Part shown: piece after piece, positions 34,261-45,233 of the stretch
Numbering within the stretch: the stretch's first letter is position 1
How the letters are laid out: every line of letters starts with the position of its first letter
Source: Clusia tigrina
Lineage: Eukaryota; Arthropoda; Insecta; Diptera; Clusiidae
Direction: 5' to 3'
Assembly (NCBI GenBank): GCA_920105625.2
Contig: OV050031.1
Span: 46,404,925 to 46,468,924 of the forward strand
Length of the DNA stretch: 64,000 nucleotides
Notes under the pieces: model-generated
What the model saw: only the letters and a program-made list of their open reading frames with translations
Database searches by the model: none
What the model was told of the DNA's origin: nothing
Program-made: the position numbers and the translations under genes

Positions 34261-34830
34261 ATGGAAACAAACGAATTTCGTGCAGTGATTAAACACTATT
34301 ATTTGAAAGGGAAAACAGCGAAAGAGACAAAAGAAAAGCTCGATAAACATTACGGCGAGTCTGCTCCGTCAGATTACATGGTAAAATATTGGATTGCTGA
34401 ATTTAAACGCGGCCGAACAAGCACTGCAACAATACCATCAACAGGAAGGCCAAAAGAGGTGGTTACTGAAGAAAATATTAAGAAAATTCTCGATATCGTT
34501 ATGAATGATCGCCGAGTCAAGTTGCGTGAGATTGTTGAAATGGTAAACATATCATATGAACGTGTGTTCCACATTTTGCATGAACATTTGCATATGAAAA
34601 AGCTATCGGCAAGATGGGTGCCGCGTTTGCTCAGTGTCGAACAAAAACTAGTTCGACAGACCACTTCACAGCGGTGCTTGGACATGATAAAGCGTAATCC
34701 TGTTGATTTTTGACGTCGATTAATAACTGTTGATGAAACGTGGGTCCACCACTACACACCTGAAACCAAAAATCAATGGGTGGAAGCTGGTGGAAGTGCT
34801 CCGAAGAAGGCGAAGGCAGTGAAATCGGCT
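34261..34830 (+). pseudogene. mariner transposase, N-terminal part
   Basis: METNEFRAVIKHYYLKGKTA begins an HTH DNA-binding domain (RGRTSTATIPSTGRPKEV linker, then a second HTH to LSARWVPRLL). After a TGA at 34711-34713 the frame continues with ITVDETWVHHYTPETKNQW, which holds the first catalytic Asp. It is interrupted at 34830 by a Jockey LINE; the 16 bp GGCAGTGAAATCGGCT are duplicated at 42937-42952. Confidence 0.92.
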
Positions 34831-35006
34831 TTTTTATTTTTTTTATATTCCTTTATTAACGAATCTTATACCATATACAGATATTGCACCTAGTAAATAC
34901 TGGTAATACTAACTAGCAATTTTGTTCGAATAAATTAAACAATTAAAAGAAAAGCGTTAAGTATTTTATGTACATGCTAACATATAACATATAAATAAAA
35001 TATCGG

Positions 35007-37660
35007 CTACTCGAGTTCCATTAGGTCTGACACTGTTTTCCGTTTTAGCCGCCTACGTTGCGAAGTCATCAGAAGTAAACTGGATGCTGCAACGTTGACA
35101 TGCGATTTCAGTCGCTGTTTGTGAGAAATGGCAAATTTTTTTGTCACATCAGTGACAGTTGGCATGCCAAGATCACTTGGAGATCGCTATTTCTAAAATA
35201 GTATGGTGCATTAACAATACATCGCAGCACTTTATTTTGAAAACGTTGGATAGTGGCAATGTATATTTCACTAGCACATCCCCAAAATTGGATGCCATAG
35301 GTCCAGGAGTCGGCTTCAGTATTTGTTTATACACCATTAGTTTGTTGTGAATTGACAGGGTAGAGTGTCTACCAATAAGGTGGTACAATTTGTTGAGTTT
35401 CAGGTCAAGCTCCTCTCGTTTTTTCTTTACGTGAGCTTTCCAGCGCAATTTGGCGTCGAGTGTAATACCCAGGTATTGGGCTTCGTTGACATGTGGGATT
35501 ATTAACTCATCCATGAAAATCGGTTTGTAAGGTACATTTTTCAGTGAAAAAACTATATGCGCTGATTTCGTTTTGTTTAACTTAATGCGCCATTTCTTAG
35601 CCCATGAAGCAATACAATTAACAGCCTCTTGTAGCTTAGCCATCGCGTCTTCGATAGTGTTACCTGTAGCCAGAACACCAGTATCGTCCGCAAATGTTGC
35701 GGTTACTTGCTGATTTGCTGTTGGTAGGTCGTATGTATACAGGAGGTATAGCAGAGGCCCCAGGATGCTCCCTTGCAGTACACCAGCACTAATTTTTTTC
35801 AAAGAAGAATGGGCGTTTTCGTACTTAACACTAAAGTACCTGTCATCAAGGTATGATGAAATCACCTCGCATTATTGCATGTCCGCAGCTTTTGTAATAG
35901 ACCTGCATGCCACACCTTATCGAAAGCTTGTGAATCGTCTAGGAAGATGGCGGAACACACTTTTTTCCCTTCCAACGCAGTTTCGACCATATTCACAACT
36001 CTGTGGATTTGATCAGTTGTCGAATGATTTTTCCTAAAACCAAACTGGTGCGCGGGAATCAAGTTTTTATTCGCAATTATTAGCATTAAGCGCGTTAAAA
36101 GCAATTTTTCAAATAGTTTTGACAATGCTGGCAGTAAGGATATTGGCCTATACGATGATACGTCGTTGAGTGATTTTCCAGGCTTGGGTACCATGATTAC
36201 TTCTGCGAATTTCCAATATATAGGAACATGCCTCAACCTGAAGCACATATTAATTAAATCAGACAGATAAGAGACGCAATTATTGGGCAGTTTACGAAGA
36301 ACTTCCGTCGTTATTAAGTCAAATCCTGGCGTTTTTTTTAGTTTCATTTTATGAATTTGCTTACCAACATCTTCGGGAGTTACTTGAGTAATGTGGGTAT
36401 CGCACTCTAATCAACTTTCATTAATAACTATTTCATCATTTCCTTTATTTAGACTAAAGGTATTTTCAAGATGTTCAGCAAATAACTTTGCTTTTTGTGC
36501 GCTTGTTTTGGCCCACAGTGTATCGTTGATTTTAACTGGAGCACAGTGTTGTATTGGCTTACTGAATGATTTAGCGGCCTTCCACAAAGAGTACTCTGTG
36601 GTCTTGTCAGCTGTAAGATCCATCAGAAATCGATTAAATGTGTCATTATTGAATGACTTGATTGCTGTGTGTAAATGTTTACTGGCTAAGTTTAAATTCG
36701 ATTTGAGTGCTGGAGATCTGGTTTGTTGCCAACGTTTCCGTAGCTTCCGTTTCTTTGCAATTAAGCTCTTAATAAAAGGTGGATATTTTTTCCCGTGCAG
36801 AACACGTCTTAGTGTGGGCGTACTATTCCACGCTGCCATCTGTATTTGCTGTGTAAAGTTGGGTACAGCATCATCAAGTTGCTCACTGGTAACAATAGAA
36901 TCAAACTTGGCTAATTGTTCTAGCTGCACTTCAAAGTAATTCCAGTCAGTACAAGCATTTACTAACGTTGATGTGCGTTGATTTAATGTTGGGGTTTGAG
37001 AAATTACCAATTGCACCGGAGAATGGTCAGAACTCAGGTCAAGTCCTTCAGTGATAGCTAAATGCGCTGCAGGAATGTTTTTGTAGACAAAGAAGTCAAT
37101 TAAGTCTGGTACTTTGCTAATATCCGATTGCCAATATGTTGGTTTACCAATTGAAATTGAATTACAACATGTAAGCTGCATGGCTTTGAATAATTCTCTT
37201 CCTTTTGTCGTGGTGAGCCTTGAGCCCCAAAACGTATGTTTTGCGTTGAAGTCGCCTCCAATTATAAAACGACCATGGAGACGATTAAAAAGAGACAAAT
37301 AGTCTTCATATTTCAACTGGTGCCTAGATGGACTATATAGAGCAGTTAGAACCAGTGGTTGTTTGGAAGTTTCAACGGAAACGGATGTGGTTTGAAACTC
37401 ATTTGAGCTGATTTGGTCCTCCAAGTGATATTTAATGGAGCTTTTGATTATGACTGCGCTACCACCCCTTGCACAATTGTCGGATGTATTGTATGGTAAA
37501 GCGCGTATTTTTTAAAGGACACAAGCGATTGCGTAGTAAAATGAGTTTCAGCAATTAAGCATATATCAATATCTTCATTGTTAAGCAAGACTTCCAGCTC
37601 ATTTTTGTGTTTGGCTAAAACATTTGCGTTCCATAAAATCAGTCTTAGACAATCAGTCAT
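35007..37660 (-). pseudogene. Jockey ORF2 (endonuclease and reverse transcriptase)
   Basis: Start ATG at 37660 (MTDCLRLILWNANVLAKHKN); it overlaps the ORF1 stop by 8 nt. Endonuclease: LRLILWNANVL, DICLIAETHFT, FIIGGDFNAKHTFWGSRL, LSSDHSPV. RT: KLKKTPGFDLITTEVL, YRPISLLPALSKLFEKLLL, HQFGFRKNHSTTDQI, SAIFLDDSQAFDKVWH (motif A), AGVLQGSILGPLLYLLYTYD, ATFADDTGVLA (motif C). The C-terminus RRLKRKTVSDLMELE ends at 35007. Breaks near 37440, 36400, 35865 and 35180. All RT and EN signature residues visible to me are kept, so the element is fairly young. Confidence 0.92.
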
Positions 37661-38687
37661 AATTTAAAAATTGCATGTTGTGCTCCAGGGCTCCCAAGCG
37701 CAATTCCAATGCTTTGAACATTTTTTCCTGGCGGTCTAGCTTTGCCAAGATTATTGACAGCGCATCGGTGCTTTGTGGGGCAAAATTGGGGACAGAGCCT
37801 TTCGTTATTTGAGCATAGCTTGCTGCTTTAGTACTCGTAGATGGTTCAATTTTGGTGGGGACATTTTTTGACGCAGCAAATTGATTATTATCGCGATGCT
37901 TCGTTTTAACAAAAGTTGTCTTCTTCGATCTGATTATTTGTAATTCTTTCGCAATTACACAGTCACGATAATTTGCAGGGTGCGACTCACCACAATTGCA
38001 GCATTTGGGTTTATCAGCTATTGGCTTTTGGCAGTCTGAAGATATATGTTTGCCATCGCATTTGACGCATCGTGGAGGTTTCCCTCAGAAATTTTTTGTG
38101 TGGCCGAATGATTGGCAACTTTTGCACTGGGGAATTAAGTCAGATGATTTTATTGGTTAAATCTTTACAATTGTATTTAAAATGGTTTTGATTTCGTGAA
38201 TTTTCTTCACATCTTCAGAAGAGTCGAATGTCAGAACGAACATATCAAGCGGTTCCTTCGTCTTCCATTTAAGTTTGCTAATAGCACTAATTACTTTGAG
38301 GCCTTGATTATTCAAATCACTTATAATGGATTCCTGGTCATACGAATGGTGCAGATTTTTTACCATTATTTTTATTGGCCTGGTTTGCTTGTCTTCATAG
38401 CTGAACCAAGGGATACTTTCATTAGTTAACAAACTTCGATTAGTGACAAGCCCGATAGTCAGAAGAGTCAAAAGTTATTACTCTGTATGCACCATTATTA
38501 ATAAGTTTCACAAAGAACTTGTTTTTTATAGTTGCAATAAGCTGGGTATGTAATTTATTCAAATCATTTGTACTGTTGACAACAATTGGAGGAGGTCGAG
38601 CTATTTTACTAGTAGTAACAGTCACTTTAGCACTTGAAACTGTAGGTCCACTTTGTGTGATCACTTCCGGAGAGGTCTCTGCTATTA

Positions 38688-38896
38688 TGTTTATGTTTGT
38701 TTATTTAAGCAAGACTTGTCTGTCTTTGATTGTGATACAATAGGAAAAATGAATATTAGATAATATATAAACACTTAGATTACTTTAACCTAAATACCGG
38801 TTACTCACGTTATTTATAGTGTTGCCATACAACACGTATAAATAACATTAGTGTGGGTATTGTCACTATAACATTAGGGTAGCAGTTACCATAACA
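38688..38896 (-). repeat. gypsy-type 3' LTR (209 bp)
   Basis: Plus-strand TGTTTATG ... CCATAACA, followed by the antisense polypurine tract. About 135 bp match 42226-42360 with one or two differences. Confidence 0.75.
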
Positions 38897-39139
38897 TCCC
38901 CCTTTTTCTTAAAACAAATATACATTATAAATGTTAGTGAGTCATATATATACAAGACAGATTTTTACAAATTTAACCTGTTAGGCGGTATTATCTTTCT
39001 TCCATATTTTGATGTATACATTTCATTATTATTACTATAAGTATTAATTTCATTGTTTAGATTTTCAATGTTATCGATGTTAACATTATCATTATTTATT
39101 ATTGCACTATGGTTAGGAGATTCGTTCATAGCCTTGTAA

Positions 39140-39790
39140 TCAAAATATACATTTCTGTTGTTCTACCATGTTGTCTGATTTTCCAGCTAACTTCATTATG
39201 TGTTGCCTATTTCTTCTATAAACTACACCATTTTCATCCCTCACCAAAAATGATCTAGGCTCTTTGCACTTTTCAATGATTTTGCCCTTAAACCATACCG
39301 ATGTGGGATTTTTCTTAAAATAAATTTGTTCATTCACGTCAATTGGTTTAAGATTTTTTGAATTTTTATTGTAATTTTGAGACGACTGCAATTGGTTTTG
39401 TCTCGATTGACAATAATATTTTCTCGAATTAACTAACTTAGGCTTCAAGTCATTGGACATCGAAGGCAGTTTCGTACGTAATTTTCTGCTCATCAATAAT
39501 TCAGAAGGACTTGGCATACTATTTCTAGATGTTGTTCGATGTTGCAAAAATGCTATATATGGGTCCGTACCAGAATCCTTGCACTTATGTAAAATATTTT
39601 TGATTGTCTGGATAGACCTCTCAGCCAGACCATTTGAACGAGATAAATAGGGGCTGGATGTAATACTCTCAATACCCCAGTTGATACAGAATTGTCTGAA
39701 ATCTTTTGAATTGAATGGTGGTCCGTTATCTGAAATTAAAATTGCAGGAATACCATGCCTCGCAAAAATTGATTTAAATATTGATTTGAA
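39140..39790 (-). pseudogene. integrase C-terminal half of the gypsy-type element
   Basis: In the frame after a shift near 39780: FARHGIPAILISDNGPPFNS (second catalytic Asp), then SNGLAERSIQTIKNIL (catalytic Glu), then the C-terminal domain to 39140 (EQIYFKKNPTSVWFKGKI). This order and spacing match integrases of the K02A2.6/mag-like gypsy group. Confidence 0.8.
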
Positions 39791-42060
39791 TAACCAGAAC
39801 TTAATAGTTCTACCTCAAAAAATTTTGAATAGTAGTCTATGACAATCAAATACATTTTCTGATCAAATTCGAACAGATCGCATCCGACTTTGTACCAAGG
39901 TACGTTAAAAATCTCATGATTTTCCAGAAATCCAGAATCATCTTTCAATAGGTCCCTTAAATGATTGTTTTTGCATGACAAATTGTCAATGAATGATCCT
40001 AAATAGGTAATCATTCCTAAGAAACGTTGTAATTCTCTTTTATCTTTCGGTACGGGCATTGCCAGAATAGATTCAATTCTCCCCTCATCTGGTCTTACAC
40101 CATTCTCACTAAAAATGTGACCAATAAACTTTATCTCAGTCTTAAGTATTATTGATTTTGCCTTATTAAATCTAAGACCTACTCTCTTGTCTCTTTCCAG
40201 GACCTGATTTAAAATTGTATTGTGCTTATCCACACTTGGTGCATGAATGAAAAAATCATCCATATATATTACTAAACCTGGTATATCACCGAACAGTCTT
40301 ATCATTTCAGCATGAAATATCTCAGGGGCAGAACTTATGCCAAAAGGCAAACGTAAAAAACGATACCTCCCAAATGGGGTATTAAATGTACACAATCTAG
40401 ATGATTCATCGTCTAGTTGAATCATCCAAAAACCAGACTTAGCATCCAGCAGACTAAAAACTTTAGAACCACTCATTCGAGATTTACATTCATCTATAGT
40501 AGGAAACTCAAATCTCGGTCTCACAATCACCTTATTTAGATTTCGCGGATCTAAACACAGTCTCAAACCATTAGATTTCGTAACTAGAACAATTGAATTA
40601 ACCCAATCTGTAGGTTCTTTAACCTCAGTGATAACGTTCAATTTAACCATCCTTTCAATTTCATTTTTCAAAGGTTCATGAAGACTAAACGGTACACGGC
40701 GCGGAGGATCAATTACCGGTTGACAATTCTCTTTAATTTGCAAATGACACTTCTCTTGAAGTTGCCCTAAACCATGAAACATCTCCTTATATTGTTCAAG
40801 AATTGATTCACAATTTATTGTGTTGACTTTTTTGATCAAATTCATTCTAGTAGCCATTTCAAGACCAATGATATTATTACATTTCATATTCAAGATATAG
40901 AAAGATGTGGCATAAACTAAATTATTATATAAAAAATTTATAAAAATTTTTCCGACTACTGGCAACTTTTCACCACTAAACGTAAATATGTTATTGTATA
41001 CCTTATTATCTACCTTACTGATACCCAAGGTGTTGAAGGTGTTGATTGACATCAGATTAGTTTGAGCACCAGTGTCGACTTGACAAACCACTTTTCTCCC
41101 ATTGACTTCTACGTTAATGTTCCAAATGTTCTTACTGAGCTTTTCACCGATCGTTCCCACAAATAGGCTTTCCTCCTCTTCTTCTTCCTCTTCTTCAACA
41201 ACATTTTTTACGTATTTGTTTCGTTTACCAAAATTCTTTGAAAAGCACATCTTGGCATAGTGATTTAATTTTCCACAGGCATTGCATGTAAGGCCGAGAG
41301 CAGGGCATTTATTGACGTGTTTTTGTCCGCATTTATTGCAAATGGCAGTTGGCATTGACTGTTGCTTTTGATATTGTTCATTTTGGTATTGTTTTTGATA
41401 TGGTCGGTTTTGGTATTGTTGTTTCTTAGTATGTTGTATTGCTGCAACTGCTGGTTCTTCTTCTACCTTAACATTTTGAAAGCAGGCTAAATTTACTTTC
41501 GCCATCTCTATACTCTTGGCAATTTCCAGAGCTTTTTTCCAATTTATGCCTCCTTCACTCAGTAGACGTTCTTTAATATTGTTGTTGTTTTGTGACAGGC
41601 CACATATGAAAATGTCCTTCACCAAACTTTCTCGCAAAGATCCAAATTCGCAAGATTGACTCAGATTTTCCAATATGGTTGCATATTGCACAATCGACTC
41701 TTCATAAGCTTGACGACGGGTAAAGAAGGCATGCCTTTCCATGGCAATGTTGACTTTGGGTATGAAATGTGCTTCGAAATGTTTCAGCAAGTCACTGTAT
41801 TTTATTTTTTCCATGTCGACATTGAAAGAGTTGAAAAAATGCAGGCACGCCGGCCCCATATGGTGTAGTAGTAACGCTACCTTTCTTCTCTCCGACTCCA
41901 TCTCCAAGTTTGTAGCCATCAAAAATATTTGGAAATGCTTGCTCCAGTTGGCCCATTCTGTTGCCAAATTAATAGCCTTTAAATTAAATAATGGCGTCGT
42001 TGACGAGACAGACGAAACATTTTTGTTTTGTTGTATTTCTGTATCAATTTGATCCGGCAT
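39736..42060 (-). CDS. chimeric gag-protease-RT-integrase ORF of gypsy-type element
   Basis: 774 codons without a stop from ATG 42060 (MPDQIDTEIQQNKNVSS). Gag core at residues 1-180; a Gln/Tyr-rich stretch (about 215-245); two zinc knuckles (CNKCGQKHVNKC, CNACGKLNHYAKMC); a run of acidic residues (EEEEEEEEES); protease VCQVDTGAQTNLMS; RT with ITEVKEPTDWVNSIVLV, SLLDAKSGFWMIQLD, FGRYRFLRLPFGISSAPEIF and VIYMDDFFI. After LRDLLKDDSGF the frame passes directly to integrase PWYKVGCDLFEFDQK. RNase H and the integrase HHCC domain are deleted, in frame. It could still express gag, protease and RT. Confidence 0.88.
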   Translation of the reverse strand: MPDQIDTEIQQNKNVSSVSSTTPLFNLKAINLATEWANWSKHFQIFLMATNLEMESERRKVALLLHHMGPACLHFFNSFNVDMEKIKYSDLLKHFEAHFIPKVNIAMERHAFFTRRQAYEESIVQYATILENLSQSCEFGSLRESLVKDIFICGLSQNNNNIKERLLSEGGINWKKALEIAKSIEMAKVNLACFQNVKVEEEPAVAAIQHTKKQQYQNRPYQKQYQNEQYQKQQSMPTAICNKCGQKHVNKCPALGLTCNACGKLNHYAKMCFSKNFGKRNKYVKNVVEEEEEEEEESLFVGTIGEKLSKNIWNINVEVNGRKVVCQVDTGAQTNLMSINTFNTLGISKVDNKVYNNIFTFSGEKLPVVGKIFINFLYNNLVYATSFYILNMKCNNIIGLEMATRMNLIKKVNTINCESILEQYKEMFHGLGQLQEKCHLQIKENCQPVIDPPRRVPFSLHEPLKNEIERMVKLNVITEVKEPTDWVNSIVLVTKSNGLRLCLDPRNLNKVIVRPRFEFPTIDECKSRMSGSKVFSLLDAKSGFWMIQLDDESSRLCTFNTPFGRYRFLRLPFGISSAPEIFHAEMIRLFGDIPGLVIYMDDFFIHAPSVDKHNTILNQVLERDKRVGLRFNKAKSIILKTEIKFIGHIFSENGVRPDEGRIESILAMPVPKDKRELQRFLGMITYLGSFIDNLSCKNNHLRDLLKDDSGFLENHEIFNVPWYKVGCDLFEFDQKMYLIVIDYYSKFFEVELLSSGYSNQYLNQFLRGMVFLQF

Positions 42061-42225
42061 TTTGTTTTCCTTGACGCTTTAGACTTTTTTTTTTTTTTTT
42101 TTTCTTTTTCTTTTAAAACTTTAAGTGTTTCTTTTCTCTATTTGTATAAAACGACTTCAATTTGTCTAATACAACTTTAATTTTTTCCTTATTTTTATTT
42201 TCGGTTCGAATCTGACACCATATTA

Positions 42226-42360
42226 TGTTTATGTTTGTTTATTTAAGCAAGACTTGTCTGTCTTTGATTGTGATACAATAAGAAAAATGAATATTAGATA
42301 ATATATAAACACTTAGATTACTTTAACCTAAATACCGGTTACTCACGTTATTTATAGTGT
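42226..42360 (-). repeat. gypsy-type 5' LTR, shorter than its partner
   Basis: Same start as 38688 but diverges after TTATTTATAGTGTT, about 75 bp before the end expected from the left LTR. Either this LTR lost its outer part or recombination shortened it. Confidence 0.7.
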
Positions 42361-42952
42361 TACACTCTCACTTTTGAGTACAGATAACTCGTTTTTCAAC
42401 AATGAGCATAATTTTTCGAAGTTTTGGATTTTTTCGAGCAATTCTGTGTTTTGCGATTCAAGATTTAGTATTTTTTCTTTGGACCCCCCACAGGGTGGTG
42501 GTGTTTTTAAGCTACTCATTTTAGTTTAAAATTCTAGCAATGTGGCAGCACGCGATAAACATATTTAATTAAATAATAAAAGGTAATAGATGATGGGTGA
42601 CTTATCCGATACACTAACCACACTTAGTAATAGCTGTGTCACTGCAATAGATTGGCTGCTGTTGTTTATATTATTTTATTTTTTAAGTTCTTTTGAGTAC
42701 CGTTCTGCACTATATTTTCTTCGCTATTTTAATTGTTTGCTTTTTATTTCCTTTTTTTTTTAGTAATTTTCAATCCTTTACAAGGCACTTAGTTGGGATC
42801 ACTCAACACTTCGAAGGTTTTATATTGATTTTTGTTGTTTTTTAGGCGCTCTACACTTTTTTAAACTTTACAGAATTTATTTTCTCGTAGGTGCGACGAA
42901 ACGAACCGATCTAGACGACGCGTTGTTACATTGTTTGGCAGTGAAATCGGCT

Positions 42953-43412
42953 GGCAAGGTTATGGCCACTGTATTTTGGGATTCACACGGAATATTGCTC
43001 ATCGATTATCTTGAAAAAGGATCCACAATCACAGGAAAGTATTATCGTGCATTATTGGATCATCAATCAAGGAAAAACGACCACATTTAAAGAAGAAAAA
43101 AATGCTCTTTCTTCAAGACAACGCACCGGTTCACACAGCATTAGATTCGATGCTAAAATTACGTGAAATACACTTCGAATTGGTTAATCATCCACCTTAT
43201 AGTCCAGATTTAGCTCCTAGTGACTTTTTCCTGTTTCCAAACTTGAAAAAATGGCTCGCAGGAAAAAGATTCATCCCAAACGAAGAAGTGATTAACGAAA
43301 CTAACGCGTATTTTAAGGGGTTCCCGAAACCGTATTATTCAGATGGTATACAAAAGTTGGAATATCGTCTTACTAAGTGTGTCGAAGTAAAAAGAGACTA
43401 TGTTGAGAAATA
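42953..43412 (+). pseudogene. mariner transposase, C-terminal part
   Basis: Continues the interrupted transposase: GKVMATVFWDSHGILLIDYL, then FLQDNAPVHTALDSM (second catalytic Asp) and HPPYSPDLAPSDFFLFPNLK (third Asp). From the Asp of QDNAP to the Asp of APSD there are 34 residues, the DD34D signature of true mariners. One TAA occurs near 43090; the end is at 43412. Confidence 0.92.
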
Positions 43413-43482
43413 AATGGTTTTTGAAAAAAAAACTTAGGTAGCTTCAATATCAATCCGCCCTCGTATATACTTAGCAGAAAAA

Positions 43483-44997
43483 GTCTACGTACAATATATG
43501 AAAACAACAAATTGAAGTTATTTATTCAATTTCGGGATGATTTTTTAAAATTTTGTTTATGCAGTCTCATAGTCTTTTAGGTGTACTATATTTTTGTAAA
43601 AAAGAAATTGACAAAAACAGCATCAAACAAAAAATAACTGAACTTAAATCCAAAAAGAGCTAAAAAGTCTACGTACAAAATATAAATGAAAGGAAAAATT
43701 AACAATAATTTTAAAAATTAATATAAAAAAATAATATTTAATAATTGGTTGGGTAACCCTTTCTCTTAACCACCTCTGCTAAACATTTCGGCATTGATTA
43801 GAGCAATTTTTCGGTCTCTGTGGTACTAATGTTTGCCCACTAGGTCCTAGAGCATAGTCTTCGAGGAAATATGGTGGTTTCGAATGAGCCGTTCTAGTAA
43901 ACCATATATAAATGTACAATCAGATTTAACTCGGGTGATTTTGGGGGCGTGTCAATTTATGGGATGCATAATAAAGGAGACAAAGCTTCACTACCTCTGC
44001 TGTATGCTTTGGGTCATTGTTGTGCAGGAAAAAAAATGATGTATCTAAGGAAAGATTTTTTGCCCTGGTCTTCATCTTCTGTTGGAAGATATTTAAATAG
44101 TCTATTGTGTTCTCAATAACCTCCAATTTGCCCATTCCTGAAGGTACCATGCACCCCAGATCATCACTCCTCTACCGCTGTGTTTAACTGTGAGTTTTTT
44201 GGAAGGCTGCACCGGGTCTCCGCCAGACTATCTTACGTCCTTTAAAGCCAAAAATGTAAAATTTGCATTCGTCAGAAAACATTAACTGCTTACGCTGCTT
44301 AAGTTTCCCTCTTCATTTAAATATTTTTGGCCAAATTCTTGTCGTTTTAGTCGATTAACTATTGAAACATACGGTTTTTTGCGAGCGATACGGCCGTGTT
44401 AGGGATGTTTTTTTTAATTTTTGGTACAATTTCGTCATATAATTTTGTATGTGCTTCTCCTCAGCATCCTTTGCCAGTTCTGCTGCAGTTACTCGTGGTT
44501 TGAATTTTACTTGCCCTATAAGACCCTGGGTTTCCCTGGTAGATATTCGACCACAGCGTGGTTTTGAGGTTAATTTACCCGGCTTTTAGAAGTTATTAAT
44601 AACTGTTTGTATAGAAGAACGTGCCCGGTCTACAACTGCGCCAATTTCACGGTATGTTTTCCCTTTTTGCCAAAGATGCACCATGATCTTTCGTTCACTG
44701 ACATTGATTTCCTTTCGTTTAGCTTCAATCACAAAAAATACTTCAAATTGATTTTTTTCTTAAAATTTCGAAGTATTTTGAAATACAAATACCGCTGCTG
44801 AAGTAACAGCCTTGATATTTTGGAATAATTGTGTTTATTTTTCTCAATAAGTACCTTTATGCTTTTTGTACGTAGACTTTTTCTCCATTGAATTTCGCTC
44901 TTTTTGGATTTAAGTTCACTTATTTTTTGCAAATTTCTTTTTTTGATACTGCATCAACAGAATTTTAAGAAATCATCCCGAAATTCAATAAAAAACT
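43483..44997 (-). mobile_element. Tc1-like transposon with long inverted repeats containing internal direct repeats
   Basis: AAAAGTCTACGTACAA occurs twice at the left (about 43487 and 43668), and its reverse complement occurs at 44866-44884. The left flanking stretch TTCAATTTCGGGATGATTT... to AAATCCAAAAAGAGC pairs with the right stretch GCTCTTTTTGGATTTAAGTT... to CATCCCGAAATTCAAT. So TIRs of about 200 bp carry the same motif at their outer and inner ends, as in IR/DR-type Tc1 elements. The right outer motif is missing where LINE sequence starts at 44998. Confidence 0.75.
43745..44735 (-). pseudogene. Tc1-like transposase, heavily mutated
   Basis: Antisense pieces: an N-terminal HTH (INVSERKIMVHLWQKGKTYR), GRISTRETQGLIGQVK, FSDECKFYIFGFKGRK (first Asp), SDDLGCMVPSGMGKLEVIE, then FFLHNNDPKHTAEVVKLCL. 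In the last block family members have QDNDPKHTA; here HNNDPKHTA, so the second catalytic Asp appears replaced by Asn. At least six stops or frameshifts. Confidence 0.85.
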
Positions 44998-45233
44998 TGG
45001 TTGGCCTAAAGCCACACATAGACCGATTGGTCCCTAGCGATACCAGATGGGGTCTGACCTTTCTGCAGATTTCCACACATCTCGTAGGATGTCAACGCTT
45101 TTCGCGAATATAAGCAGTGCTGTCAGCTCCATTCCTGAGATGTCTTCCAATCTCACAAATTGTGGGACTCCTAAGCATTTTAAGCGCGTTTTTGATAACG
45201 CAGGACATATACAAAGGAGTTTCAGGACATATA

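Larger units (their letters stand above)
38688..42360 (-). mobile_element. gypsy-type LTR retrotransposon, internally deleted
   Basis: Direct repeats beginning TGTTTATGTTTGTTTATTT at 38688 and 42226 are the LTRs. Next to the right LTR lies TGGTGTCAGATTCGAACCG (antisense, about 42200-42218), a likely tRNA-Leu-type primer-binding site. A pyrimidine run TCCCCCTTTTTCTT at 38897-38910 is the antisense polypurine tract. It inserted in Jockey ORF1. RNase H and the integrase zinc domain are missing. I could not find a clear target duplication. Confidence 0.85.
37653..42519 (-). pseudogene. Jockey ORF1 (gag-like), split by gypsy insertion
   Basis: ATG at 42519: MSSLKTPPPCGGSKEKILNL followed by a Leu/Glu/Lys-rich coiled coil, stopping at the gypsy edge (42361). 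It resumes at 38687 (ETSPEVITQSGPTVSSAK, ARPPPIVVNS, FVKLINNGAYRVITFD). A frameshift near 38460 leads to the RRM-like part (LKVISAISKLKWKTKEP) and zinc knuckles CQSFGHTKNF, CVKCDGKHISSDC and CCNCGESHPANYRDC. The knuckle Cys after KNF is TGA. The stop is at 37653-37655, overlapping the ORF2 start. It would package element RNA. Confidence 0.85.
34831..42936 (-). mobile_element. near full-length Jockey LINE, itself carrying a gypsy insertion
   Basis: Bounded by a 16-bp target duplication (34815-34830 / 42937-42952). The T-run just inside the left edge (34829-34849) is the reverse of a poly(A) tail. Without the nested gypsy element it is about 4.4 kb, a typical full-length Jockey. Order on the minus strand: 5' UTR 42936-42520, ORF1 (split), ORF2 37660-35007, 3' UTR 35006-34831. 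The 5' end contains AGATCGGTTCGTTTCGTC-like sequence where Jockey elements keep an internal promoter. Confidence 0.93.
34084..43464 (+). mobile_element. mariner transposon interrupted by an 8.1-kb nested insertion
   Basis: Perfect 28-bp terminal inverted repeats: ACGAGGGCGGATTGATATTG... at 34084-34111 and its reverse complement at 43437-43464, both next to TA. Without the insertion (34831-42936 plus one target duplication) the element is about 1.26 kb, the usual mariner size. Its transposase gene runs on the plus strand in two pieces. Confidence 0.93.

Noticed and set aside
36391..36939. 182-codon plus-strand frame
   Set aside because: Antisense shadow of Jockey ORF2.
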